From M2408 sp046303515 (lineage in GTDB: Bacteria > Bacteroidota > Bacteroidia > Flavobacteriales_D > Crocinitomicaceae): 45,007 bases of DNA. Numbering within the stretch: position 1 is the stretch's first letter; each line of letters begins with the position of its first letter. The notes under the pieces were generated by a model, which did not search any database, was not told where the DNA came from, and was given only the letters and a program-made list of their open reading frames with translations. The stretch spans positions 1 through 45,007 of the forward strand of contig JBKCGI010000147.1 of the NCBI GenBank assembly GCA_046303515.1, given 5' to 3'. Below, piece after piece: positions 1 to 7,875 of this stretch. A program made the position numbers and the translations under genes.

Positions 1-56
1 ATTATAATCAAAATAAAAAAACTTAAAATATTGTTGATTATAATAATTCAAAATAA

Positions 57-2795
57 AATAAAACAACTCAAAACAAGTTAACTGACAAAAATTATAAACA
101 AAACAAAACGACAGAAAACAAACTAACTGAGAATAATTCAGTTGCGATTTCCCCAGATTTTGAGTCAATAAAAGAAGTTTCTCCAAGCTTTGAAAAAAAT
201 ACAAATGCAATTAAAAACAATAAATCTTACGATCAAAAAACAATCCAAAATAAGCTCGTTATTGAAGAGAATAAACTTCAAAAAAGTGCTGATACTGAAT
301 TAGCTGAATTGGATAAGGAAATTCAAAAAAATCCAAGTGATGCGAATCTTATGGCCAAAAAAGATAAAATTTTAGCTGTAAAACAACAAAGTGAAGACAG
401 AGAAAATGAAGCCAAACAAGTTTTAATTAGCGAAGAAAAGAAAACAATTAAAAAGGAAGATTTAATCAAGCTTGCTGACAAAACTTATTCTGCAGAAATT
501 GCCAATCAAAAATCTCCTGATGATGTCATCAAAAGAGAAGAAAAATTACAAGAAAACCTTAAAACCAAAATTGCAGCAAACGAAAAACGAATTGCTGCTA
601 ATGAAAATATTCCATTAATTGCTGAAAATCAAGTTTTAAATGAGTTGTTGGATGAATCAAAAGGAAAAGTTGAAGTAATTAAAAATCCAGCTTTAGCGAA
701 TTCAAAAGAGAATAAAACGACGGAAAACAAATCAACTGAGATTGTTAAAGATGGCACTGAGAACAAGTCAACTGAAAGCAAAACAAATAATGTTGCTGAA
801 GTAAATGTAAAAACAAGTGAAGATAAGGTTTACAATGACTTAGCGCAACAAGAAGCCAACTTACAAACTCAATTACATAACCCTGATTTATCGAAAGATG
901 ATCGTAAAAAATTGACTACAGAATTGCTGGATAACCAAGCAAAACAAACAACTATTTTAGCTAAAAATACACAAGAGCAAGGAACTTTGGTTTCTCAATT
1001 GCAAAAAGATTCAAAAATCTTAACTGCAAAAAGCGACAAATCTATAAATGCACAAGATACGGTTGCTTTATCAATTGCTCGACAAAATGAGTTGGATATC
1101 ATCGCATTGCAAAAGGATTTAAGCAAGGCTAAAAAAGAATCTAAAAAAGCTGAAATTTTAAAAGAATTAACTGATAAACAAAAACAGAATAAAGCAATTT
1201 ATGAAGATGTGGCTTATTCTAAACAAATGACGAACGATGTAGCTACTTTGCAAGCGGTAGAGCCAAAAGCGACAAGTTTAAGTTTAGAAAGTACTTCTAC
1301 CTTAGAGAGAAGAAAAGCATCTGTTACTGCGGAGATTGAGTCTCTAAAAATGCAATTGGAAAAAGATAAATCCGCTTTGAAGGAAGCAAAATCTGATGAC
1401 AAAGCTGTAATTGCCAAACGCATTGTTGCTAATGAAAAACGTATTGATTTATTGAAAGATGAAGTGAAAGCAATTGATTTGGAATTAAAAACTAAATCAA
1501 CTGAAGCATCAAGTAACAAATTAGCACAAGCACCTGCGGCGACTTATTCTGAGGAAGAGAAAAAATCCTTAAGTCAAGTTGCGAATTACAAGGAATTACA
1601 AGAGGCTTATAATGCTAAACAAGATGCGGTGAAAACGAAAGTTGATGCTTATAATGCATTGGAACAAGCCAAAACTTCTTATGCTGAGGCAGTTGCCAAT
1701 CAAGCTAAAAATCCAAGTGCGGAAAACCAACAAAAAGTAAAAGCTGCTTTGATTGATGTAGTTGAAAAAACAAAAGCATATCAAGAAGCTAGCAAAAAGC
1801 AAACAGAAAGCTTGGCGAATTATCAGAATTTATCGAAAGATCAAAGTGATATTGCGAAGTTAGAAAAGATGTTTAGCGATGGAGTAGAGGCGAACTTCGT
1901 ACCAACAACTCCAATTGACAATAATCTTGCTACAAAAGAAACAACGCCTTTCAAGATTTTTGAAGCACCACAAACAGAATCTGCTGAAGAGCGCATCAAA
2001 GTGGGTGAAGAAATGCCAATGGGCTTAGTATTTAGAGTACAAGTTGGAGCTTTCAGAAAACCTTTAAAATCTAAAATGTACGCAGAATTCACTCCAGTTA
2101 CAGGCGAACCGATTAAAGACGGGATTGTACGTTACATCACAGGGTATTTCGGTAGTTTAAGTAATGCTTCCACAACTAAAAAAGCAATTCGCACCATTGG
2201 ATACAAAGATGCTTTTATTGTGGCTTATTGTGACGGAAAGCGAATTTCAATTGCTAAAGCTAAAAAATTGATCGCAAGCGGACAATGTGTTCCAAATCCT
2301 GCATATAGCGGTGATTTAGAAATTGCAAGCAACACATCACCAAAAGAAACGAAGTCACCAAAAGAACCTAAACCGACCGAAAAAGAAAACAAAACGACAG
2401 AAAAGGAAACAAAAACTCCAGTTGATAAAACTGAAAAATCCAATCCAAAAGCAGATTACAACAAAGCTCCTGGTGCGGTGAAGGCGATTGCAGTTGAAAC
2501 AAAATTAGGTTTGTTCTATACGGTTCAAATTGGTGCCTACAAAAAACCAGCAACAGCAAAACAATTGAAATTTGTTGAGAATGTGGTTTCCAAATTATTG
2601 CCTGATGGCATGATCCGTTACTCCACAGGAATTTTTCAATCCGTTGAAGCAGCAATCCCAACCAAAAATGAAGTAATTGGTAAAGGAATTACAGATGCGT
2701 TCGTAACAGCTTATTACCAAGGAGAACGCATTAGTTTAGCTGAAGCAACACGATTGTTGAAAGAAAAAGGTGAGAGGATTTTAGAGAAACCTTGA
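57..2795 (+). CDS. Coiled-coil protein with two C-terminal SPOR-like modules (5'-truncated or interrupted)
   Basis: The reading frame is open from 57 to the TGA at 2793-2795. No ATG occurs before 351; the first plausible alternative start is TTG at 309, with no signal peptide there, so this is probably the 3' part of a longer gene. Residues are numbered from TTG 309. About residues 1-560 are Lys/Glu/Ala/Gln-rich and predicted coiled coil. Two related modules follow, about 571-658 and 733-815; both begin with a 'VQ(V/I)GA(F/Y)(R/K)KP' segment and share a 'RY.TG.F' and 'DAF(I/V).AY..G.RIS.A.A' pattern typical of SPOR-like peptidoglycan-binding domains. The linker repeats an NKTTENKSTE-like unit. 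In Bacteroidota such SPOR proteins are usually periplasmic or envelope structural proteins; that role is inferred here. Two in-frame TAA codons lie at 24-26 and 54-56, upstream of the open frame, in sequence that still reads like the same linker repeat. It may be a pseudogene remnant, a real gene starting internally, or an assembly error at the edge. Confidence 0.7.
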   Translation, partial: NKTTQNKLTDKNYKQNKTTENKLTENNSVAISPDFESIKEVSPSFEKNTNAIKNNKSYDQKTIQNKLVIEENKLQKSADTELAELDKEIQKNPSDANLMAKKDKILAVKQQSEDRENEAKQVLISEEKKTIKKEDLIKLADKTYSAEIANQKSPDDVIKREEKLQENLKTKIAANEKRIAANENIPLIAENQVLNELLDESKGKVEVIKNPALANSKENKTTENKSTEIVKDGTENKSTESKTNNVAEVNVKTSEDKVYNDLAQQEANLQTQLHNPDLSKDDRKKLTTELLDNQAKQTTILAKNTQEQGTLVSQLQKDSKILTAKSDKSINAQDTVALSIARQNELDIIALQKDLSKAKKESKKAEILKELTDKQKQNKAIYEDVAYSKQMTNDVATLQAVEPKATSLSLESTSTLERRKASVTAEIESLKMQLEKDKSALKEAKSDDKAVIAKRIVANEKRIDLLKDEVKAIDLELKTKSTEASSNKLAQAPAATYSEEEKKSLSQVANYKELQEAYNAKQDAVKTKVDAYNALEQAKTSYAEAVANQAKNPSAENQQKVKAALIDVVEKTKAYQEASKKQTESLANYQNLSKDQSDIAKLEKMFSDGVEANFVPTTPIDNNLATKETTPFKIFEAPQTESAEERIKVGEEMPMGLVFRVQVGAFRKPLKSKMYAEFTPVTGEPIKDGIVRYITGYFGSLSNASTTKKAIRTIGYKDAFIVAYCDGKRISIAKAKKLIASGQCVPNPAYSGDLEIASNTSPKETKSPKEPKPTEKENKTTEKETKTPVDKTEKSNPKADYNKAPGAVKAIAVETKLGLFYTVQIGAYKKPATAKQLKFVENVVSKLLPDGMIRYSTGIFQSVEAAIPTKNEVIGKGITDAFVTAYYQGERISLAEATRLLKEKGERILEKP

Positions 2796-2814
2796 TAAAA
2801 TTATAGTAAACAAA

Positions 2815-2844
2815 AAAAGAGACGAATTTGATTTCGTCTCTTTT
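2815..2844. terminator. Bidirectional terminator between the SPOR gene and sod
   Basis: Perfect 12-bp stem, AAAAGAGACGAA at 2815-2826 with its complement at 2833-2844 and a 6-nt loop. It has A-runs on the left and T-runs on the right, so it can work in both directions. It lies between two convergent genes, which fits a shared terminator. Confidence 0.85.
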
Positions 2845-2866
2845 CCAAATCTTTAAAGAAAAATTC

Positions 2867-3466
2867 TTACTTCGCAGCAGTATATTTTTCAGAAACTTTA
2901 TTCCAATCAATTACATTAAAAAATGCATTGATGTAATCAGGTCTTCTGTTTTGGTAATTTAAGTAATATGCGTGTTCCCAAACATCCATTCCTAAGATTG
3001 GCGTTCCGTCGCAACCTTCACCCATTACTGGGTTGTCTTGGTTTGGAGTAGAACAAACACAAAGTTTCCCATTAGATACACATAACCAAGCCCAACCAGA
3101 GCCAAAACGAGTTGCTCCAGCTTTAGCGAATTCGTCTTTGAAAGCTTCAAATGAACCGAAAGTTGCATCGATGTCAGCAGCTAAATCTCCAGTTGGCAAA
3201 CCACCACCGTTTGGCGACATTACTTCCCAGTATAAATTGTGATTCCAAAAACCACCACCGTTATTTCTAACTGCTGGTTTGTCTTTGCAAACTTTCATGA
3301 TTTCTTCAATCGACATATTTTCCATATCTGTTCCAGCAATTGCTGCGTTCAAATTGGTAATGTATGCTTGATGGTGTTTTGAGTGGTGTATCTCCATTGT
3401 TCTTGCGTCGATATGCGGTTCTAATGCGTCATATGCGTACGCTAATTTTGGTAATTCGAAAGCCAT
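2867..3466 (-). CDS. sodA: Superoxide dismutase, Fe/Mn family, Mn-type signature
   Basis: Converts superoxide to oxygen and hydrogen peroxide, expected cytoplasmic. The 199-residue protein starting MAFELPKL has the usual length and start of the family. The four metal ligands are visible: His27 (EIHHSKHH), His76 (FWNH), Asp161 and His165 in the signature DVWEHAYY. Gly-rich NNGGGFWNH together with Gln143 (TPNQDNP) is the pattern of Mn-type rather than Fe-type enzymes, although cambialistic enzymes exist. The frame stays open 15 codons further upstream, but I chose ATG 3466 because homologs start at this motif and a TAACTTTG box (3490-3497) lies where transcription would begin inside the longer version. 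It is a single-gene unit, divergent from the HU-CCDC81/SPOR gene. Confidence 0.95.
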   Translation of the reverse strand: MAFELPKLAYAYDALEPHIDARTMEIHHSKHHQAYITNLNAAIAGTDMENMSIEEIMKVCKDKPAVRNNGGGFWNHNLYWEVMSPNGGGLPTGDLAADIDATFGSFEAFKDEFAKAGATRFGSGWAWLCVSNGKLCVCSTPNQDNPVMGEGCDGTPILGMDVWEHAYYLNYQNRRPDYINAFFNVIDWNKVSEKYTAAK

Positions 3467-3489
3467 AATTGTAATTTTTAAAATTTCAT

Positions 3490-3497
3490 CAAAGTTA
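3490..3497 (-). promoter_or_regulatory. -7 box (TAACTTTG) for sodA
   Basis: Matches the Bacteroidota -7 consensus TAnnTTTG exactly on the minus strand and ends 23 bp before the chosen sod ATG. I see no clear -33 TTG at the usual 17-23 bp spacing. It supports the downstream ATG as the true start. Confidence 0.5.
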
Positions 3498-3579
3498 GTT
3501 GTTTTTATCAATTCTAAATAAGAAATTAACTTTTTTTTGAATAATAAGCTTAGAAATTCTACATTTCAGATTATTATTT

Positions 3580-3587
3580 TATATTTG
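3580..3587 (+). promoter_or_regulatory. -7 box (TATATTTG) for the HU-CCDC81/SPOR operon
   Basis: Exact TAnnTTTG match 25 bp before ATG 3613. No clear -33 TTG is seen at the expected distance, so it rests on the -7 match and position only. Confidence 0.5.
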
Positions 3588-3612
3588 TAAGTTCTGTCAA
3601 TTATTCTCTCTT

Positions 3613-4968
3613 ATGGATAAGTATTTATTGCAAATTTTACATGAAGTCAATACCATTATTATTCCTGGTTTAGGTGCGCTAACTGTTACCAATAAAACCA
3701 CAGGTGAAATCATGTTTATGTCTTATTTGAAACATAATGACGGCACCTTAGCGAAACACATTGCTGAAAAAGAAGGAATTTCAGAAAATGATGCTAAAAA
3801 CTTGATTGCGAAATATGTAAGAGATATTCAAGCGAAATTAGACACTGGAGATACCTATGATATGTATCAATTTGGTCGCTTTGTTAAAAAAGAGGATGGC
3901 GAAATTGATTTTGAGCAATGGAATAACTATCAACATGCAGAAAATGAGTCCTTTGCAACGGAACAAGTAATTGAAACAGAGTCTTCAACTCAAGAAGTAG
4001 AAAAAGTTGAGGAAAGTTCAACAACTGTAGAACCAGAAGAAAAAGAAGAGGAAAAGCAAGAAGAAGTTGAAACACCAACAGAGATCGAACAAGCAAATGA
4101 AGTTATTTCTGAGCTTATTGAGGCAACTGAGGTTGTGGAGGAAAAACCTTCCTTGGATGATATTTTGAATGCAAAAGAAGAAAGTGTTTCAGAAACTGAT
4201 GTTGAGCCTAGTAAGGAAGAAGAAGCAATTCAAGAGGAAATTATTCCTGAGGTGAAACAGATTGTAGAAGAGCCTAAAATTGATACGTCGATTATTGAAC
4301 CAAGTGAAAACATATATATCCCTCAAGAAGAAATTGCTGAAATAGCGGCTTCACAAAAGGCAGAAAAGAAAATTGAACCAAAAAAAGCTGCAAAACAAAT
4401 CAAACCAGCAGTTAAAAAAGAAAAAATTGTAAAAGAGAAGACCGAAAAGAAAAAGCGTAGTGCTGGTTTTTGGGTAATGATTTCTATTGGTGCTTTACTT
4501 GTACTTGGAGGAGTTTTAACAGTAGTATTTTACGATAAGATTCAGCATAAATTTTTTGCTAATACGGAAGAAGTAAAAGAAATTGATACTACCAAAATTG
4601 AAAATGATATTGAGGAAATTGAAAAACAAGTTGCCTTAGAACAAGAGGAAGAGAATTCTGCTGAAACAATAGTCGAGACTGCGGAAAGTGAAAACCCCGA
4701 AAAGGAAGTTGAAAAAATAGAAAAAACTGAAGTAAAAACTCCTAGCGGAGATTTGTCATTTCACATCATTGCTGGAAGTTTTGGAGTGGAAGAAAATGCC
4801 AATCGTCTCGCGAAAAAATATGCTGCTGCTGGAAAAAACGCTTCTGTTTTAGGCAAGTTTGACGACATGTATTTGGTTAGCTATGAATCTTTTGCAACGA
4901 AAGAAGAAGCTATTTCAGCCTTAAAAAGTTCAGAAGTGAAAGGATGGGTTTTTAAATACCCAAAATAA
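3613..4968 (+). CDS. HU-CCDC81 and SPOR domain membrane protein
   Basis: 451 residues. Residues 1 to about 105 match the bacterial HU-CCDC81 domain (start MDKYLLQILHEVNTIIIPGLGAL, then a 'MYQFGRF' segment). Residues about 110-280 are a very acidic Glu/Val-rich linker followed by a Lys-rich patch. One transmembrane helix spans about 285-308 (GFWVMISIGALLVLGGVLTV). A second acidic linker leads to a C-terminal SPOR domain, about 380-451 (FHIIAGSF, then 'YLVSYESF'). The implied topology is N-terminus in the cytoplasm and SPOR in the periplasm, where SPOR domains bind denuded peptidoglycan, often at division sites. This architecture is recurrent in Bacteroidota; the HU-like part could contact DNA or protein, which is not shown. 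It is the first gene of an operon with the lipoprotein and DUF4268 genes. Confidence 0.88.
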   Translation: MDKYLLQILHEVNTIIIPGLGALTVTNKTTGEIMFMSYLKHNDGTLAKHIAEKEGISENDAKNLIAKYVRDIQAKLDTGDTYDMYQFGRFVKKEDGEIDFEQWNNYQHAENESFATEQVIETESSTQEVEKVEESSTTVEPEEKEEEKQEEVETPTEIEQANEVISELIEATEVVEEKPSLDDILNAKEESVSETDVEPSKEEEAIQEEIIPEVKQIVEEPKIDTSIIEPSENIYIPQEEIAEIAASQKAEKKIEPKKAAKQIKPAVKKEKIVKEKTEKKKRSAGFWVMISIGALLVLGGVLTVVFYDKIQHKFFANTEEVKEIDTTKIENDIEEIEKQVALEQEEENSAETIVETAESENPEKEVEKIEKTEVKTPSGDLSFHIIAGSFGVEENANRLAKKYAAAGKNASVLGKFDDMYLVSYESFATKEEAISALKSSEVKGWVFKYPK

Positions 4969-4983
4969 TTTAATTAGAGAAAA

Positions 4984-5877
4984 TTGAAAAATAGTTTATA
5001 CATTTTATTTACCTTAATTTTATTTGCTTCTTGTCAGGAAAACAAGGAGAATGATAAAAATATTTACAACGATCCTTTTCGTAAAAATCTGATAAATCCC
5101 TTGTATTTGGATCAACTTTTTGCTACTCCCAATGCTTTTGGTTCAGTTTGGATTTCTGAGCATGTGAAATTATTAGATGTTGATAAAATTTCCCTTGTGC
5201 TAAAAGGTGGAAATCGACCAGATAATACGCTTGAAAAATTCATTTATTCCTTCAACAATAAAGGTCAAAACGATACTTTTATGTATTATTTCTACAATAC
5301 TTCAAGCGATGTTTTGAATGAAACAAATTTTAGTTATACAAACAATTCACTAAGTAAAATCAATATCATTAAGTATTATGGTGTTGGAAATTTGCCTCCT
5401 GTTTTAGCGAAAGAACATCAAAGTGCGATGGTTTTTTATAAGTCTAAATCCAATAATAAAAATGATTCGATGTTTTTCTATCCAAATGTCGCTCATCCAA
5501 AGGTAGTAATTGATAAAATCGGAAATTATTACAATTTTGTGGAGGTTTTTGTACCTAAAGGAAAAAGCACAAACGATATTTTAAATCAAGTAATGGCAGT
5601 TGATTCAAATTTAGCACATTTTGATTTAGCTGAAAAATTATTGACTTATACTGAAAATGGTCTACCTGTCGAAAGTTATCATTTGGGTGAAAACTGGAAT
5701 CAAATGGAATTGGCTAAACAGTGGGAATACAATAAATTTGATCAGCCTATTCATTTTAATCAATGGATTCATGGAACAAAAATAAAAGACATCGATATTT
5801 TGTATAATGAAAATTCTCTTCCAAAAAAGATTACATTCAATCGTAAAAAATACCATTTGATTTATAAAAAAATCTGA
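4984..5877 (+). CDS. Predicted lipoprotein of unknown function
   Basis: 297 residues. I do not recognise the family. The start is TTG at 4984, chosen because only it gives a complete lipoprotein signal peptide (MKNSLYILFTLILFASC, lipobox LFASC, acylated Cys17); no in-frame ATG does. After the Cys comes an Asn/Lys-rich tether and then a mostly beta-predicted body with 'FSYTNNSL.KI' and 'YNKFDQPIHF' segments that recall YD-type beta repeats, a weak resemblance only. It begins 15 nt after the HU-CCDC81/SPOR stop and overlaps the DUF4268 start by one base, so the three genes are probably one transcript. The likely location is the periplasmic face of the inner or outer membrane. Confidence 0.72.
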   Translation: MKNSLYILFTLILFASCQENKENDKNIYNDPFRKNLINPLYLDQLFATPNAFGSVWISEHVKLLDVDKISLVLKGGNRPDNTLEKFIYSFNNKGQNDTFMYYFYNTSSDVLNETNFSYTNNSLSKINIIKYYGVGNLPPVLAKEHQSAMVFYKSKSNNKNDSMFFYPNVAHPKVVIDKIGNYYNFVEVFVPKGKSTNDILNQVMAVDSNLAHFDLAEKLLTYTENGLPVESYHLGENWNQMELAKQWEYNKFDQPIHFNQWIHGTKIKDIDILYNENSLPKKITFNRKKYHLIYKKI

Positions 5878-6341
5878 TGCTAACGAAGGAGGAACTAAAA
5901 GAAAAAAAGCTAACTTTTTGGAATGATTTCAAGCAATTGATGTCCAAAGTTAAGTCTTCAAACGGCAAACGCATGTCATGGCTATCTTATCCAACAGACA
6001 TCAAAAATATCTACCTTCGTTTATATGCAGATAAAAAGGAAATCGCCTTAAATTTTGATATTCAATACAAAGATCCGACAATTCGAGCTGTATTTTGGGA
6101 GCAAATGAACGAATTGAAGCGGGTTTTAGAAAGTGAAATGAATGAAGAGGGAATTTGGATTGAGAAATGCAATTCCGATTCTGTTGAAGAGTTTTGCCGC
6201 ATTCAGTGGAAAAGAGAAAATCTAAATTATTTGAACGATGCGCATAAAGAGGAGATTTATTCTTTTTTCAAGGAAAAACTGATTGCATTTGATTGTTTTT
6301 ATCAGGAATACAAAGATATTTTGATTTTTTTGGCAAAATGA
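5877..6341 (+). CDS. DUF4268 domain protein
   Basis: 154 residues and almost entirely a DUF4268 domain: an opening 'FWNDFKQLM', then 'WLSYPTDIKNIYLRLYADKK', 'ALNFDIQYKD', 'FWEQMNELKRVLE', and 'EEIYSFFKEKLIAFDCFY' near the end. No signal peptide or membrane helix is present, so it is expected in the cytoplasm. The family occurs alone or at the end of nuclease-like proteins; its biochemical role is not established and no catalytic motif is visible here. Its ATG shares one base with the TGA of the preceding lipoprotein gene (TGATG), which suggests translational coupling. It ends the operon; no convincing terminator is seen directly after it. Confidence 0.85.
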   Translation: MLTKEELKEKKLTFWNDFKQLMSKVKSSNGKRMSWLSYPTDIKNIYLRLYADKKEIALNFDIQYKDPTIRAVFWEQMNELKRVLESEMNEEGIWIEKCNSDSVEEFCRIQWKRENLNYLNDAHKEEIYSFFKEKLIAFDCFYQEYKDILIFLAK

Positions 6342-6406
6342 TTTTTTAATATCCTCCTTGCAATTAATTTGAACGGTGAAAAAAATGAAATGAATTGAGT
6401 AAAATC

Positions 6407-6551
6407 TGCCACAGATGCACAAATTGTGATTTTTTCTTAGTGCTCTCGATTTCACAAATTAATAATTCACATGGTGAATTATATCAGTGCCATTCTGAAA
6501 TTCCTTATCAAAAAAATAGTGTTAAATGATTAAATTAGTGCATCTGTGGCA
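6407..6551. repeat. Nested inverted repeat in a 326-bp intergenic region
   Basis: The gap from 6342 to 6667 contains no credible gene. It holds a perfect 14-bp inverted repeat, TGCCACAGATGCAC at 6407-6420 and its complement at 6538-6551, flanking about 117 bp. Near its centre is a second perfect inverted repeat, ATAATTCAC at 6462-6470 and GTGAATTAT at 6474-6482 around a central ATG. The sequence just inside the two outer arms is also loosely complementary. This looks like a small intergenic palindromic element (REP- or MITE-like). No target-site duplication is evident. Confidence 0.6.
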
Positions 6552-6655
6552 AATACTAACAGTGATTTTATGAACTGATTTAATTTAATTGATATAAAAT
6601 AACTGGATTTCAGATTTATTAACAAAAAAAGGATTCAAAAAATTAAATTAAACAT

Positions 6656-6663
6656 TAACTTTG
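6656..6663 (+). promoter_or_regulatory. -7 box (TAACTTTG) immediately before the start codon
   Basis: Exact TAnnTTTG match ending 4 bp before the ATG at 6668. With the usual spacing the transcript would begin at or within a base or two of the ATG, giving a leaderless or nearly leaderless mRNA. No -33 TTG is obvious. Confidence 0.5.
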
Positions 6664-6667
6664 CTTC

Positions 6668-7459
6668 ATGAAAGGTATTTTTATCGCATTATCACTTATA
6701 TCAACCGTTGCGTTTTCTCAAACAGTTGTCTTTAACGAAAATTTTCAGTCTGGAATTCCAACTTCTTGGACAATGATTAATGATAACAATCAAATAGCTG
6801 ATGCAGTAAGTGAATACACCGAAGCTTGGATTTCAAAAGTTGATCCACAAGATATTAATGATACAGTTGCAAGTGCGACTTCCTATTTTACAAGCGCTAC
6901 GGATGCTGAGCGTTGGTTGATTTCTCCAGCAATTAATTTAAGTTCTTTTGGGAATTTTATTACCTGGGAAGCAAAATCACATGATCCTTCTTATACGGAT
7001 GATTATAAAGTTTTGATTTCAACAACAGCAGATTTTACATCTAATGTTGATACCATTCAAATTGTATATGAAGAAAATTTTTTATGGGAAGCTCATGAGG
7101 TAAATTTAAGTGAACTTGGGTTTGATAATCAAACTGTTTTTATAGCTTTTGTGTTGACAACAAACAGTGGGTTTAAGTTGTATTTAGATGATGTGGTCGT
7201 TAGAACTGAAGATGCTGCTTCTGTTGCATCGATTTCTGAAATTGATTTTACTGTTTTTCCAAATCCAGCTCAAGATTTTGCAGAAATTCAGTCTGAAGTA
7301 GATTTTTTTGCTGTAGAAATCTATAACCAATTAGGGGAAAAAATTCTTGAAACTTCAAACAAAACAATCTCTACCTCAGAATTAGAAAATGGGGTGTATT
7401 TTGTAAAAATTAATGGAGATAATTTTTCTAAAACGGAGAAATTAATTGTTAGGAATTAA
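6668..7459 (+). CDS. T9SS cargo protein: choice-of-anchor J (cleaved adhesin) domain
   Basis: 263 residues. A signal peptide covers about residues 1-17 (cleavage after ...VAFS). Residues about 20-175 fit the cleaved-adhesin / choice-of-anchor J jelly-roll fold: 'FNENFQSGIPTSW' at the start, 'AERWLISPAINLS' and the closing 'LYLDDVVV'. The last 75 residues are a T9SS type A sorting domain ('FTVFPNPAQDFAEI', 'VEIYNQLGEKILE', 'LENGVYFVKI', terminal 'KLIVRN'). It is therefore predicted to cross the outer membrane by T9SS and stay on the surface or be released; these jelly-roll domains often bind carbohydrate or protein, which is not shown for this one. It stands alone and converges on the lipoprotein gene at 7456-7875, their stop codons overlapping. 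Confidence 0.88.
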   Translation: MKGIFIALSLISTVAFSQTVVFNENFQSGIPTSWTMINDNNQIADAVSEYTEAWISKVDPQDINDTVASATSYFTSATDAERWLISPAINLSSFGNFITWEAKSHDPSYTDDYKVLISTTADFTSNVDTIQIVYEENFLWEAHEVNLSELGFDNQTVFIAFVLTTNSGFKLYLDDVVVRTEDAASVASISEIDFTVFPNPAQDFAEIQSEVDFFAVEIYNQLGEKILETSNKTISTSELENGVYFVKINGDNFSKTEKLIVRN

Positions 7460-7875
7460 TATTCAGGAAAGGTAACTAATTCAATTTTAACCTCTTGTTT
7501 GTCTTTGTTTTTTGTCTTTAAGATAATTTTCTTTTCCGTGAGGTATTCGATTTTAAAATGAATAGTTTCTTTTTTGTAAGCTATTTCCAAATCCTTTTCA
7601 TCTATTTTTAAGTTAAAACTTCCTTTTCGTCCTTTTTTTGTTCCAAGTCCTTCAATGGAATATTCATAACAATATCCTGAGGAGTGAAATACCAATATTT
7701 TTTTGTAATTTAATGATAGGGGAGACAGGTCTTTTCCGTTTTCAAAAACATGATTTATTACCCATACTTTGGAAGAGTTGTCGTGAAATAAATAATAGGG
7801 TTCAACACTTTTATAATTGTAATCATGGACGCAAGCCGAAAGACTTAAAATTAAAAGGATTAAGCTAATTCTCAT
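7456..7875 (-). CDS. Small lipoprotein of unknown function
   Basis: 139 residues with a lipoprotein signal peptide (MRISLILLILSLSAC, lipobox LSAC, Cys15). The remainder alternates short beta-prone stretches ('SKVWVINHVFENGKDLSP', 'GSFNLKIDEKDLEIAY', 'EKKIILKTKNKDKQEVKIEL'), the pattern of small lipocalin-like Bacteroidota lipoproteins. That fold is an inference and I recognise no named family. It is the last gene of the pyrD operon: its ATG overlaps the previous stop by four bases (ATGA), and its own stop overlaps the convergent T9SS gene stop, leaving no room for a terminator between them. Confidence 0.7.
   Translation of the reverse strand: MRISLILLILSLSACVHDYNYKSVEPYYLFHDNSSKVWVINHVFENGKDLSPLSLNYKKILVFHSSGYCYEYSIEGLGTKKGRKGSFNLKIDEKDLEIAYKKETIHFKIEYLTEKKIILKTKNKDKQEVKIELVTFPEY

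Noticed and set aside
1..56. Reassignment of TAA to an amino acid
   Set aside because: Many other genes in the window end at TAA in the ordinary way with sensible C-termini, so the two TAA codons at the edge are better explained by mutation or error.
1214..2661. Several antisense open frames inside the SPOR gene
   Set aside because: They are shadows of the coding frame, lack start signals and have no recognisable domains.
3467..3511. Fifteen-codon N-terminal extension of superoxide dismutase
   Set aside because: It is not a signal peptide, homologs start at MAFELP-like sequence, and the predicted promoter box lies within the extension.
6222..6455. Minus-strand open frame over the inverted repeat
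   Set aside because: It overlaps the DUF4268 gene in antisense and ends in the intergenic palindrome; its composition has no protein-like pattern.
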